A stretch of DNA of 45,750 bases from contig JAFUFE010000095.1 of NCBI GenBank assembly GCA_017470085.1, positions 1-45,750 on the forward strand, given 5' to 3'. Positions 16,027 to 25,445 of the stretch are shown here, piece after piece; the stretch's first letter is position 1, and each line of letters opens with the position of its first letter. Under the pieces are notes generated by a model. The model saw nothing but the letters and a program-made list of their open reading frames with translations. It made no database searches and had not been told where the DNA came from. Made by a program: the position numbers and the translations under genes. The stretch is from Treponema sp. (GTDB lineage Bacteria > Spirochaetota > Spirochaetia > Treponematales > Treponemataceae).

Positions 16027-16836
16027 TTATTGTTCAATACCATCGATACCGTTCTTTGTGAAAGTGTCATAATTACTGTTCATTATTTCTTTTACCTCAT
16101 TATAACTTTCAGGAAGTTCAAATTCCTTTGCAATGAGCCTGTTATATGCTTTTTGCCGCGGCACATTAAGTGCAGTTGCCAAGCCCCAATTTATCAGCAT
16201 AGAAAGTGCTGATGCAGCAAAAAGTGCTCCAAAAAAGAAGGCGATATTTAAAAATAGGAATGATATAAATCCATTTGCGTTGTAATCGACAATACCTCTC
16301 CATAACAATTTATATCCTACAACAAAAATAATTATACTGATTAAAAACACCATGGAAGCACGTATCTTAAACAATAATTTCGGCTCGATAGAGGGAAGCT
16401 GTAAACTATTTTCCCGCTTTTCATTTTGTTTACATAGTTTTTGAATGGTATCTGCATTTAAAAAGTGCCATCGTAGAAAACGCAGACGATTAAATACAGG
16501 TTCTTTCGACCCCAGCACTATTGTATGTGTCTCCGGGCAAAAGGAATTATGATAAAATGTTTTCCCATTAAAAATTACATATGTCTCCCGTATATGCCAA
16601 CCTTCTAATATATTTGCATCTTCTCTTAAGGTAAAATATTCATTTGTATCAAGATAGACTGTTGTTTTTGTTGTAGTAGAATGTTCCATATAGGCTTGTG
16701 TTGCATCTATGACCGAAGTTCTTGATTTAAATTCCTGTAGTTTTTCCACCTTCGTGATGGTGCATTCTTTGAAGAAAAGTCCCGTTTTTATATTTTCATT
16801 CTCATCGATGTTTATATCGATTTTTTTTGTTTTCAT
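16027..16836 (-). CDS. Orphan membrane protein, AT-rich, not recognised
   Basis: 269 residues with AAGGAG 8 nt before the ATG. I do not recognise the family. Residues 1-155 are soluble and rich in Lys, Glu, Thr and Asn, with a possible beta-rich region (YVIFNGKTFYHNSF). Two strong membrane segments follow near residues 162-180 (MVFLISIIIFVVGYKLLW) and 192-216 (FLFLNIAFFFGALFAASALSML). A soluble tail ends DTFTKNGIDGIEQ. Base composition and codon use are clearly richer in A+T than the neighbours, which suggests transfer from elsewhere. It sits between the two 154-bp direct repeats. Such a soluble-plus-two-helix layout occurs in many anchored effectors, but nothing shows a function. Confidence 0.75.
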   Translation of the reverse strand: MKTKKIDINIDENENIKTGLFFKECTITKVEKLQEFKSRTSVIDATQAYMEHSTTTKTTVYLDTNEYFTLREDANILEGWHIRETYVIFNGKTFYHNSFCPETHTIVLGSKEPVFNRLRFLRWHFLNADTIQKLCKQNEKRENSLQLPSIEPKLLFKIRASMVFLISIIIFVVGYKLLWRGIVDYNANGFISFLFLNIAFFFGALFAASALSMLINWGLATALNVPRQKAYNRLIAKEFELPESYNEVKEIMNSNYDTFTKNGIDGIEQ

Positions 16837-16959
16837 CTCTTACTCCTTCTCCGTAGAGCGCGGCGGCAGTTCCCCCGACAAGAAAAAAATGGCGCAAGGA
16901 ACGGCTCCACCATGAGACTTTTCAAAAGCCCAAGCATTCTTTCCTCAAAATATTGTGGG

Positions 16960-16995
16960 GAAGATTGCCTCGCGCCGGTGGCTTTGCCAATCTTC
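16960..16995. repeat. 8-bp inverted repeat upstream of the orphan gene
   Basis: GAAGATTG (16960-16967) and CAATCTTC (16988-16995) flank a G+C-rich 20-nt loop, followed by A- and T-runs. Lies 124 nt upstream of the minus-strand orphan gene and could be part of its leader. Confidence 0.3.
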
Positions 16996-17053
16996 AAAAA
17001 ACATTTTTCCTCCCTTTCCGCCCGTACAGCATATCGTAATTGCGTGCCGCCCA

Positions 17054-17431
17054 TCAATTGGTAAGCTGAATTGCGCTGTACATTTCCGTCCGCACGTCTT
17101 TTGAACGCGTCAGAAATACGTTCTCAAAGTAGTCGTGCCACATGTATTTTTGCGTTCACGGTGTTTCTACAGGGGCGGAGCCCCGCCCCTGCCGCGCACG
17201 ACGCAGTAAACTGCTTGTTGCGCGGACACCCCACCCTGCGGGGCAGTCCATTCCGCGACGTGCCCCGCAACGCCCCAGCCCACGGCACAAAAGCGGCAGT
17301 CCGTTTGTTATCTGCGATGCCTTGTACCACGAGCTGTAGCCTTTCTGCGCAAACAGCTCTCGCGCGAATATGAAGCGTATCGTTGTGCCGCTGCCGGCAC
17401 TTGACGTTGCGTAGCCGGGACAACCTATGCG
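17054..17431 (-). pseudogene. Gene remnant interrupted by 154-bp repeat copy 2
   Basis: On the minus strand the segment above the repeat (17431-17310) reads as protein-like sequence, including GTTIRFIFARELFAQKGY and SSWYKASQ, with no start codon. The segment below it (17155-17054) reads TQKYMWHDYFENVFLTRS and KDVRTEMYSAIQLTN followed by a stop. Both parts and the repeat share one frame, with a TGA at the exact repeat edge (after GSAPVETP). This looks like one old gene split by the repeat and truncated at its 5' end. The family is not recognised; the fragments are too short. The low charge bias and mixed hydrophobic pattern argue that it was once coding. Confidence 0.5.
17156..17309. repeat. 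154-bp G+C-rich dispersed repeat, copy 2
   Basis: Same length and orientation as the copy at 15769-15922, with only a handful of single-base differences. It contains the same AGGGGCG / CGCCCCT hairpin. It sits inside a broken minus-strand gene. Confidence 0.9.
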
Positions 17432-17450
17432 TTATTGCTTTCTATATATA

Positions 17451-17479
17451 TTTACAAAAACGAGATAGTACTATATACT
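17451..17479 (+). promoter_or_regulatory. Promoter for hppA
   Basis: TTTACA (17451-17456), 17 nt, TATACT (17474-17479), in an AT-rich stretch. It predicts a leader of about 155 nt before hppA. Confidence 0.6.
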
Positions 17480-17568
17480 ATTTAAATTATAGTCGTACGA
17501 TTTTGCATGTAAGGATGGTTGCTGCAACAACGGGAGAGCATCCCTTCCGCGCGAATCGAAATGGCGGC

Positions 17569-17606
17569 AAGATAAAAACTACCAAAACACTGTTAGTTTT
17601 TATCTT
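17569..17606 (+). promoter_or_regulatory. 13-bp perfect hairpin in the hppA leader
   Basis: AAGATAAAAACTA (17569-17581) and TAGTTTTTATCTT (17594-17606) with a 12-nt loop. It lies between the promoter and the GGGAG ribosome binding site and could be a transcription or translation control element, or an operator. Confidence 0.45.
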
Positions 17607-17640
17607 CACCATAATATCTTTTACGGGAGATACATAAAAT

Positions 17641-19635
17641 ATGGATCAAACACAGATTATGCAGACAGCAGTCGCAGCGCTTTCAGCGGTTGCACTTGTG
17701 TACGCGATTATTGCATCGGCAAAAATCAGGGCGTACAAAGTTGAGAACGAAAAAATCAATGAGCTTTCGGGCATTATTCAGAGCGGTGCGATGGCGTTCC
17801 TATACCGGGAATACCGCACGCTTGCACTTTTTGTTGCAGTCGTTGCAGTGGCGCTCGGTTTCTACCTCGGTTGGGCTACGGCCATCTGTTTTGTGGCAGG
17901 CGCCGTGTGTAGCGCGTTAACCGGATTTGTCGGCATGCGCGTAGCGACGAGCGCCAACGGTAAAACGGCGTTCGCCACGCACAGCGGCATGAACGCAGCG
18001 CTCCGCATCGCATTTCGCGGCGGCAGCGTCATGGGCATGACGGTAGTCGGCGTTGGATTGCTCGGCGTGCTTGCGGCATACGTCATTGTCTCACGCATCA
18101 CAGGAAATCAGGCAGAGACCATTTCCGCCATCACTGCATTTGGGTTCGGGGCAAGTTCAATCGCGCTCTTTGCACGTGTGGGCGGCGGTATCTACACAAA
18201 GGCGGCCGACGTCGGTGCCGATTTGGTCGGCAAAGTTGAGGCAGGCATCCCTGAAGACGACCCGCGCAATCCTGCAGTCATCGCTGACAACGTCGGCGAC
18301 AACGTCGGCGACATCGCTGGCATGGGGGCGGATCTATTTGAAAGCTATGTCAATTCAGTACTCGCCGCCATGGCGATCGGTTTTGCGGCAAGCGGTATGA
18401 CAGGCATTGTCTATCCGCTGGCGCTCTGTGCAGTCGGTATTCTTTCGGCGCTGCTCGGCACGCTGTTTGTGCGTGTCAAAGAAGGCGGCAATCCCGGCAA
18501 GGCGCTCAATCTGGGGCTTATGTCTACGGGCGCATTTATGATTATAGGAACGTTTTTTCTGACATACTGGCTGTTCAATGGTTCACTCGGACTATTCTGG
18601 TCAGTTGTCGGCGGCGTAGTGTGCGGCGTCTTAATCGGGCAAATCACCGAATATTACACGTCGGCAGATTTCAAATCGGTCAAATCGATTTCAGAGGCGT
18701 CGAACATGGGAACCGCCACAAACATTTTGACGGGTATGGCAGTCGGCATGAAGAGCACGGTCATTCCGGTGATTCTCATCTGCGTGGCGACGATTGTCGG
18801 ATACGTTGCAGCAGGCATGTTCGGCGTGGCGTGCGCGGCGGTCGGTATGCTCGCCATGACCGGCATGGTGCTCTCCGTCGATGCGTACGGCCCCATCAGC
18901 GACAACGCGGGCGGCATTGCAGAGATGTCCGGGCTGCCGCCTGAAGCACGCAAGATTACCGACTCGCTCGACGCCGTTGGCAATACGACGGCTGCAATCG
19001 GTAAAGGGCTCGCAATCGGCTCGGCCGCGTTGACGGCGCTCGCACTCTTTGTGTCATACGCTACAGCAACACAGCTCACCAAAATCGACTTAAACGATCC
19101 GTATGTCATGGTGGGATTATTTATCGGCGGTATGCTGCCATTCATCTTCAGCGCACTGTCGATTCAAGCGGTCAGCCGCGCGGCAGAGAGCATGATAAAC
19201 GAAGTACGCCGCCAATTCCGCGAAATTGCAGGCATCATGGAAGGAACGGCGCGGCCTGAATACGAAAAATGTGTGGATATCTCCACCGCGGCGGCGCTCA
19301 AAGAGATGATTATTCCCGGTTTGATGGCGGTTATTGTGCCGATTCTGGTAGGAAAATTCCTCGGTGCTGCGGCACTCGGCGGCTTACTCGGCGGCGCAAT
19401 CGTAACAGGCGTCATGATGGCAATCTTTATGTCGAACGCAGGCGGCGCATGGGATAACGCCAAAAAATACATCGAAGAAGGCAACTTCGGCGGCAAAGGT
19501 TCCCCAGCGCATGCAGCAGCGGTCAACGGAGACACCGTTGGAGATCCGTTCAAGGATACGGCGGGGCCATCGCTGAACATTTTGATAAAGTTGATGACGG
19601 TTGTAGCGCTCGTCCTTGCGCCGCTGTTCGTGTAA
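17641..19635 (+). CDS. hppA: Membrane-bound ion-pumping pyrophosphatase, K+-dependent type
   Basis: 664 residues and about 16 membrane segments, normal for the family. It hydrolyses pyrophosphate and pumps H+ and/or Na+ across the inner membrane. The catalytic loops are [20 protein letters not shown] and [13 protein letters not shown] near residues 190-220, with the metal-binding aspartates, and a second cluster is [20 protein letters not shown] near residue 415. [16 protein letters not shown] near residue 446 has alanine where K+-independent enzymes have lysine, so it should need K+. Whether Na+ or H+ is moved cannot be read by eye. GGGAG lies 11 nt before the ATG. It stands alone, with its own promoter and a leader hairpin. 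Confidence 0.96.
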   Translation: MDQTQIMQTAVAALSAVALVYAIIASAKIRAYKVENEKINELSGIIQSGAMAFLYREYRTLALFVAVVAVALGFYLGWATAICFVAGAVCSALTGFVGMRVATSANGKTAFATHSGMNAALRIAFRGGSVMGMTVVGVGLLGVLAAYVIVSRITGNQAETISAITAFGFGASSIALFARVGGGIYTKAADVGADLVGKVEAGIPEDDPRNPAVIADNVGDNVGDIAGMGADLFESYVNSVLAAMAIGFAASGMTGIVYPLALCAVGILSALLGTLFVRVKEGGNPGKALNLGLMSTGAFMIIGTFFLTYWLFNGSLGLFWSVVGGVVCGVLIGQITEYYTSADFKSVKSISEASNMGTATNILTGMAVGMKSTVIPVILICVATIVGYVAAGMFGVACAAVGMLAMTGMVLSVDAYGPISDNAGGIAEMSGLPPEARKITDSLDAVGNTTAAIGKGLAIGSAALTALALFVSYATATQLTKIDLNDPYVMVGLFIGGMLPFIFSALSIQAVSRAAESMINEVRRQFREIAGIMEGTARPEYEKCVDISTAAALKEMIIPGLMAVIVPILVGKFLGAAALGGLLGGAIVTGVMMAIFMSNAGGAWDNAKKYIEEGNFGGKGSPAHAAAVNGDTVGDPFKDTAGPSLNILIKLMTVVALVLAPLFV

Positions 19636-19642
19636 TTTCAAA

Positions 19643-19672
19643 GCGGGGCGCGGCATTACGTCTGCGCTCCGC
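19643..19672 (+). terminator. Weak hairpin after hppA
   Basis: GCGGGGCGC (19643-19651) and GCGCTCCGC (19664-19672) form a 9-bp stem with one mismatch, followed only by ATTTTC. Possibly the hppA transcript end. Confidence 0.35.
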
Positions 19673-19732
19673 CATTTTCGGTGCTCCGTGCAGCAAAGCG
19701 CGTGAAAACTGTATAAAAAAAATCGAAAAATC

Positions 19733-19761
19733 TTGCCATTTTGTGTAATTTTCACTATCTT
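19733..19761 (+). promoter_or_regulatory. Promoter for groL
   Basis: TTGCCA (19733-19738), 17 nt, TATCTT (19756-19761). No CIRCE element (TTAGCACTC-N9-GAGTGCTAA) is present between hppA and groL, so HrcA control is not indicated here. Confidence 0.55.
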
Positions 19762-19785
19762 ATAGATATCATTTATCTTTTTTAA

Positions 19786-21438
<1,653 letters not shown>

Positions 21439-21458
21439 GCGCGGCGGATGTTTGCCGT

Positions 21459-21476
21459 ACCGCACGTACGTGCGGT
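21459..21476. repeat. 18-bp perfect palindrome after groL
   Basis: ACCGCACGTACGTGCGGT lies 20 nt past the groL stop and just before the terminator. It could form an extra hairpin at the transcript end. Confidence 0.6.
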
Positions 21477-21482
21477 TAACTG

Positions 21483-21512
21483 AAAAAGACCGGGGACCCC
21501 CGGTCTTTTTTT
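21483..21512 (+). terminator. Rho-independent terminator of groL
   Basis: GACCGGG (21488-21494) and CCCGGTC (21499-21505) form the stem, flanked by AAAAA before and seven T after, as expected for an intrinsic terminator (it may work in both directions). Confidence 0.9.
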
Positions 21513-21564
21513 ATGGCAGCCAGGGCGCTTTACAGACAACTGGCGAAAAATAGTTTTTGCAGTG

Positions 21565-21799
21565 GAACCGCATAGCCCGCGCCGGAGCCGTGCCGCCTGC
21601 GGCAGTCGTGCGCAGCACGACCGGAGCGAACAGCGGAGCGGCGGAGGCACGGTTTTCAGTAGCGACATGCTCCAACACGAAAAAAAAATCGCAGCACGGT
21701 AAACGGCGGGAACGTGGCGGTTGTTCGGTGTGCGCGCTTGATATATCGCCTCTGGCGCTGCCTGACTTTACCATGGCGCAAGTTCCCGCCAAGTACAGA
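21565..21799. repeat. About 230-bp dispersed repeat, copy 1
   Basis: Begins GAACCGCATAGCCCGCGCC and matches 32507-32745 in the same orientation. Identity is very high over the first 150 bases and falls near the right end. It contains two strong small hairpins, GCCGC-CT-GCGGC and GTCGTGC-GCA-GCACGAC. No convincing gene lies inside. Confidence 0.9.
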
Positions 21800-21863
21800 C
21801 AATACAACAATCGTGTTACAACGATGGCAGCAATTTTCTATTCGTACTTCTAGCGTAAATTTA

Positions 21864-21892
21864 TTGACAAAAACCTAGCATATAACTATAGT
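21864..21892 (+). promoter_or_regulatory. Strong promoter of the nickel-type locus
   Basis: TTGACA (21864-21869), exactly 17 nt, TATAGT (21887-21892). The predicted start of transcription lies at the left edge of the palindrome at 21901. Confidence 0.8.
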
Positions 21893-21900
21893 ATACCAAG

Positions 21901-21914
21901 TTAGCACTTGCTAA
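21901..21914. promoter_or_regulatory. 14-bp palindromic operator candidate, copy 2
   Basis: TTAGCACTTGCTAA: half sites TTAGC/GCTAA with a 4-bp spacer, 8 nt after the -10 box. A repressor bound here would cover the transcription start. Confidence 0.65.
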
Positions 21915-21957
21915 CGAGCAGGCAAATGTCTTATTCCACACAAAAGGAACCAGTGCC

Positions 21958-22935
21958 GTGATATACGTAAAAATAGTTTTGCAGTATGTGCTTGTGTTGT
22001 TCTGTGTTTTGACGTTAAACTTCGCGTTACCGCGCATTGCGCCAGGAACGCCGGCAACGTATCTGATTACCGGCATCGATGTGCAGATTATGAATGAGGA
22101 GCAGATTGCAGAAGTGCTCCACGAGTTCAAGCTTGATCTGCCGATTGTAGATCAATTTAAAAACTATCTGACAGGCATTTTCCACAAAGATTTGGGCGTA
22201 TCGATTATCTATGGGCGTCCAGTGTTTGAAATTGTGCTGTCGCGTCTACCGTGGACACTGCTCGTTATGGGCGTTTCGCTCGCTTTGAGTGCATCGCTCG
22301 GCATTTTGATTGGCGTTATTGGCGCATGGAAACGCGGCGGAACGCGAGATATCGGCGCGCTGTTCGCCGTCATGTTTTTTGGCTCGGTACCGCCGTTTTG
22401 GATTGCGATGCTGCTTATCACGCTGTTTTCCGCAACGCTGGGTTGGCTTCCTTCTTATGGTGCATATCCGATTGCGGCGACGACTTCGGGCGCTTATATT
22501 GCAGGCGTGCTCAAGCGGCTTGTGATGCCGGTGCTCACGCTCACGATTGCAAAGACCGGAAGCATGTACTTAACGACGCGCGCTTCAATGGTCATCGCTC
22601 TGGAAGAAGACTATATTCTGCTGGCGCATGCAAAAGGCCTTACAGAAAAGACAATCATCTTTCGTCACGCGTTGCGAAATGCCATCCTGCCGATTTACAC
22701 CAATCTTATGATGGGACTCGGCGCACTGGTTGGCGGTGCGGCTGTTGTTGAAACGGTGTTTTCATATCCTGGCATTGGCAACACGATTTATGAAAGCGTC
22801 AGTGCGCGCGACTACAGTTTGTTACAGGGAAGTTTTTTGATTATTTCAATCAGCATTCTACTGTGCAACTTGATTGCCGACCTCACCTATCCACTGCTTG
22901 ATCCGCGCGTTCGCCGACAGGGAATATCGGCATGA
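21958..22935 (+). CDS. Peptide/nickel-type ABC importer permease 1 (NikB/DppB type)
   Basis: 325 residues, GTG start with AAAGGA 9 nt upstream. The N-terminal segment and the loop EEQIAEVLHEFKLDLPIVDQFKNYLTGI, then HKDLGVSIIYGRPV, are standard for DppB/NikB. The coupling loop is YILLAHAKGLTEKTIIFRHALRNAILPI, and VETVFSYPGIGNTIYESVSARDYSLLQG is the family signature. Six membrane segments are visible. First gene of an operon under a strong promoter with the palindromic operator candidate. It overlaps the next gene by 4 nt (ATGA). Unlike the locus at 9.7 kb, the binding protein is at the far end of the cluster. Confidence 0.92.
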   Translation: MIYVKIVLQYVLVLFCVLTLNFALPRIAPGTPATYLITGIDVQIMNEEQIAEVLHEFKLDLPIVDQFKNYLTGIFHKDLGVSIIYGRPVFEIVLSRLPWTLLVMGVSLALSASLGILIGVIGAWKRGGTRDIGALFAVMFFGSVPPFWIAMLLITLFSATLGWLPSYGAYPIAATTSGAYIAGVLKRLVMPVLTLTIAKTGSMYLTTRASMVIALEEDYILLAHAKGLTEKTIIFRHALRNAILPIYTNLMMGLGALVGGAAVVETVFSYPGIGNTIYESVSARDYSLLQGSFLIISISILLCNLIADLTYPLLDPRVRRQGISA

Positions 22936-25445
22936 CGGCATTAAAAAAATTTTTTCGTCCAGAAAACCGGTTTATGCTCATCGGCTCTCTGTTGCTATTT
23001 GCCATAGTCACTGTCAGTGTACTTGCGCCGCTCATTGCGCCGCATAGTCCGTATGCACGCAGCGGATTGCCATTTGAAAAACCGAATGCGGCGCATCCGC
23101 TTGGCTGCAACGATGTCGGAAACGATTTACTCTCCGAGCTGATGTACGGCGGGCGCATTTCTTTGACGGTCGGTGTATTTGCCGCTTTTTATGCGACGCT
23201 CGTAGCAACACTGCTCGCGCTGATTGCGGGCTATTTCGGTGGCGCTCTTGACCGCGTCCTTATGCGTATCGTCGATGTGATTATGGCGCTGCCCTTCATG
23301 CCACTTGTGATTGTGCTCGGTGTATTTTTAGGCCCGGGCATAGGCACGCAGATTCTCGTGATTACCGTGGTGATGTGGGCTCATCCGTGCCGTGAACTGC
23401 GTTCACACGTTCTAAAGACGCGGAGCAACGGTTACATCGACGCTGCGCGCGCCATGGGTGAAAAACCGTACCGCATCATTGTGCGGCACACGCTCCACGA
23501 CATCATACCGCTCATCGTGCCACAATTTGTATCGGTAGCGCAAAGTGCAATTTTAATCGAGTCGTCTTTAAGTTTTTTGGGACTGGGCGACCCAGTGTCG
23601 AAAAGCTGGGGCAGCATGCTGTACTTTGCAAATACGCGCGCGGCGTTTTTGACTGGCGCGTGGGTGTACTGGGTGCTGCCACCTGGCTTGTGCATTGCGT
23701 TGACGTGTCTGTCGTTTTCATTACTAGGATTTTCATTCGGCGGAAGACGCGGCCTGGAATATTTTCCATACGGTTCGTTCACCCGCCCGGTAGAAAAAAC
23801 AACGAGCACGGGGCCCAAAGACATACCACTTGCTACAGCGCATCTTGATGTAACATATCAAAGCAACGCAGAAAACATGCACGCGCTGTTTGACGTCTCT
23901 TTGAAACTTGCGCGCGGCGAAGTTGTGGGCATTGTCGGTGAATCTGGTTCAGGGAAAACGACGCTCGCCATGACCATTTTAGGGCTGCTGAAATATCCTG
24001 CAGCAGTCCACACAGGGAGCGTATTCATAAACGGCACGGATGTGCTCGGTTGGACAAGTGTAAAAATGCTGCAGTTGCGCGGCAAAACGATTGCCTATGT
24101 ACCACAAAATGCAATGAATACACTCAATCCCGTTATGACAGTGCGGCGCCAGCTAACAGAAGCAATCCGCGTGCATCAAAAGCTCTCCCGAAAAGCAGAA
24201 GCACAAAAAGTGGCGCAGCTTTTGGATTGGGTGCATATCCCTCGTGATCGGGCGCGTGCCTACAACCATGAACTTTCCGGTGGCATGAAACAGCGGGTAG
24301 TCATTGCAATGGCGCTGGCAAACAATCCCGACATATTGATTGCTGATGAGCCGACGACAGGACTTGACGTACTCGTGCAAAAAAATATTCTCGATGTGCT
24401 CATGCAGCTCAAAGACAAACTTAGTCTTTCGCTAGTGCTCATCACGCATGATTTGCCACTCGCCACACAGTACAGTGATAGGCTTGCAGTCATTTACGAA
24501 GGAAAGATTGTTGATGAAGGAACAGTGCAAACAGTGGCAGAACATCCGAAGCACGAATACACCGTTCAGTTGTTCAACAATTTTCCGCGCCTTAATCAGA
24601 AAAAGATGTGGAGCCGCCCACAAGCACCCGCTACTGAATCGGCGCTGGTAGTGCAAGGGCTTTCAAAAACGTTTCATTCGCGACAGTGTCTATTAAAAAA
24701 ATCACAAGCGATTGTCCGTGCGGTTGACGACGTGTCATTTACGGTGCATCCGGGTGAAGTGCTCGGAATCATCGGCAGTTCAGGTTCGGGCAAGACGACG
24801 GTAAGCCGAATCATTATGGGACTTGAAAAACAGGATACTGGCACGATAACAGTGAACGCTACCGCACTGCACACATTAAAAGGACAGGCGCACCGCAAGG
24901 CGTTGCGTGCAATCCACCTGGTGTTCCAAGATCCGTATCAGTCTATGCGCAATTCTATGCGCGTGTTCGACGTCGTTGCCGAGCCGCTTTACATCGTGGG
25001 AGAGCGCTCCCAGTCCGTCATTGCAGAAAAAGTGTGCGCAGCACTCCGTGACGTGTATTTGCCGGACACATCAGAGTTTTTGCATCGCACACCAGCCCAA
25101 CTTTCTGGCGGACAGCGGCAGCGGCTTTCATTTGCGCGCGCTGTCGTGTCGCGACCACAGTACATCATTGCAGATGAACCGACGTCGATGCTCGATGTAT
25201 CGCTTCGTCAGGAAATCCTCCGGCTTATGGAAAGTCTGCGCAGCGAATACGGCATCGGGTTTATCTTCATTACGCATGATTTGTCACTCGCATATCATTT
25301 TTGCGACCGCATTCTCGTTATGAAAAACGGCGTAGTCGTGGAGCAAGCGGAGGCAGATGCGCTCATTCATTCGCCGCGCCATGAATATACAAAAGAACTG
25401 ATTGCAGCAGTCGATGCATCCTGCCCAATAGCGGCGAGTTTGTAA
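22932..25445 (+). CDS. Three-part fusion: permease 2 (NikC/DppC type) plus two ABC ATPases
   Basis: 837 residues in one frame. Residues 1-285 are a NikC-type permease: AAHPLGCNDVGNDLLSELMYGGR, membrane segments, the loop YIDAARAMGEKPYRIIVRHTLHD and ESSLSFLGLGDPVSKSW. Residues about 300-545 are ATPase 1: Walker A GESGSGKTT near 335, LSGGMKQR, ILIADEPTTGLD. Residues about 570-837 are ATPase 2: Walker A GSSGSGKTT near 614, LSGGQRQR, IIADEPTSMLD. ATPase 1 lacks the cysteine-rich OppD tail. Both ATPases and one channel half are therefore covalently linked, so with the upstream permease only two chains plus the binding protein are needed. No frameshift joins the parts. ATGA overlap upstream; the next gene starts at the base after the stop. 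Confidence 0.95.
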   Translation: MTALKKFFRPENRFMLIGSLLLFAIVTVSVLAPLIAPHSPYARSGLPFEKPNAAHPLGCNDVGNDLLSELMYGGRISLTVGVFAAFYATLVATLLALIAGYFGGALDRVLMRIVDVIMALPFMPLVIVLGVFLGPGIGTQILVITVVMWAHPCRELRSHVLKTRSNGYIDAARAMGEKPYRIIVRHTLHDIIPLIVPQFVSVAQSAILIESSLSFLGLGDPVSKSWGSMLYFANTRAAFLTGAWVYWVLPPGLCIALTCLSFSLLGFSFGGRRGLEYFPYGSFTRPVEKTTSTGPKDIPLATAHLDVTYQSNAENMHALFDVSLKLARGEVVGIVGESGSGKTTLAMTILGLLKYPAAVHTGSVFINGTDVLGWTSVKMLQLRGKTIAYVPQNAMNTLNPVMTVRRQLTEAIRVHQKLSRKAEAQKVAQLLDWVHIPRDRARAYNHELSGGMKQRVVIAMALANNPDILIADEPTTGLDVLVQKNILDVLMQLKDKLSLSLVLITHDLPLATQYSDRLAVIYEGKIVDEGTVQTVAEHPKHEYTVQLFNNFPRLNQKKMWSRPQAPATESALVVQGLSKTFHSRQCLLKKSQAIVRAVDDVSFTVHPGEVLGIIGSSGSGKTTVSRIIMGLEKQDTGTITVNATALHTLKGQAHRKALRAIHLVFQDPYQSMRNSMRVFDVVAEPLYIVGERSQSVIAEKVCAALRDVYLPDTSEFLHRTPAQLSGGQRQRLSFARAVVSRPQYIIADEPTSMLDVSLRQEILRLMESLRSEYGIGFIFITHDLSLAYHFCDRILVMKNGVVVEQAEADALIHSPRHEYTKELIAAVDASCPIAASL

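Noticed and set aside
16833-17057. Minus-strand open frame of 74 codons beside the orphan gene
   Set aside because: No ribosome binding site, no family-like sequence, and it spans a hairpin; more likely non-coding leader or degraded DNA.
17054-17431. Identifying the broken gene as a TIR-domain protein or a DNA methyltransferase
   Set aside because: ELFAQKGYSSWYK is faintly TIR-like and GSGTT faintly methyltransferase-like, but neither fits well over enough length.
21901-21914. Similarity of TTAGCACTTGCTAA to the CIRCE heat-shock element
   Set aside because: CIRCE needs TTAGCACTC-N9-GAGTGCTAA. Here the arms are 5-6 bp with a 2-4 bp spacer, and the site is upstream of a transporter, not of groL.
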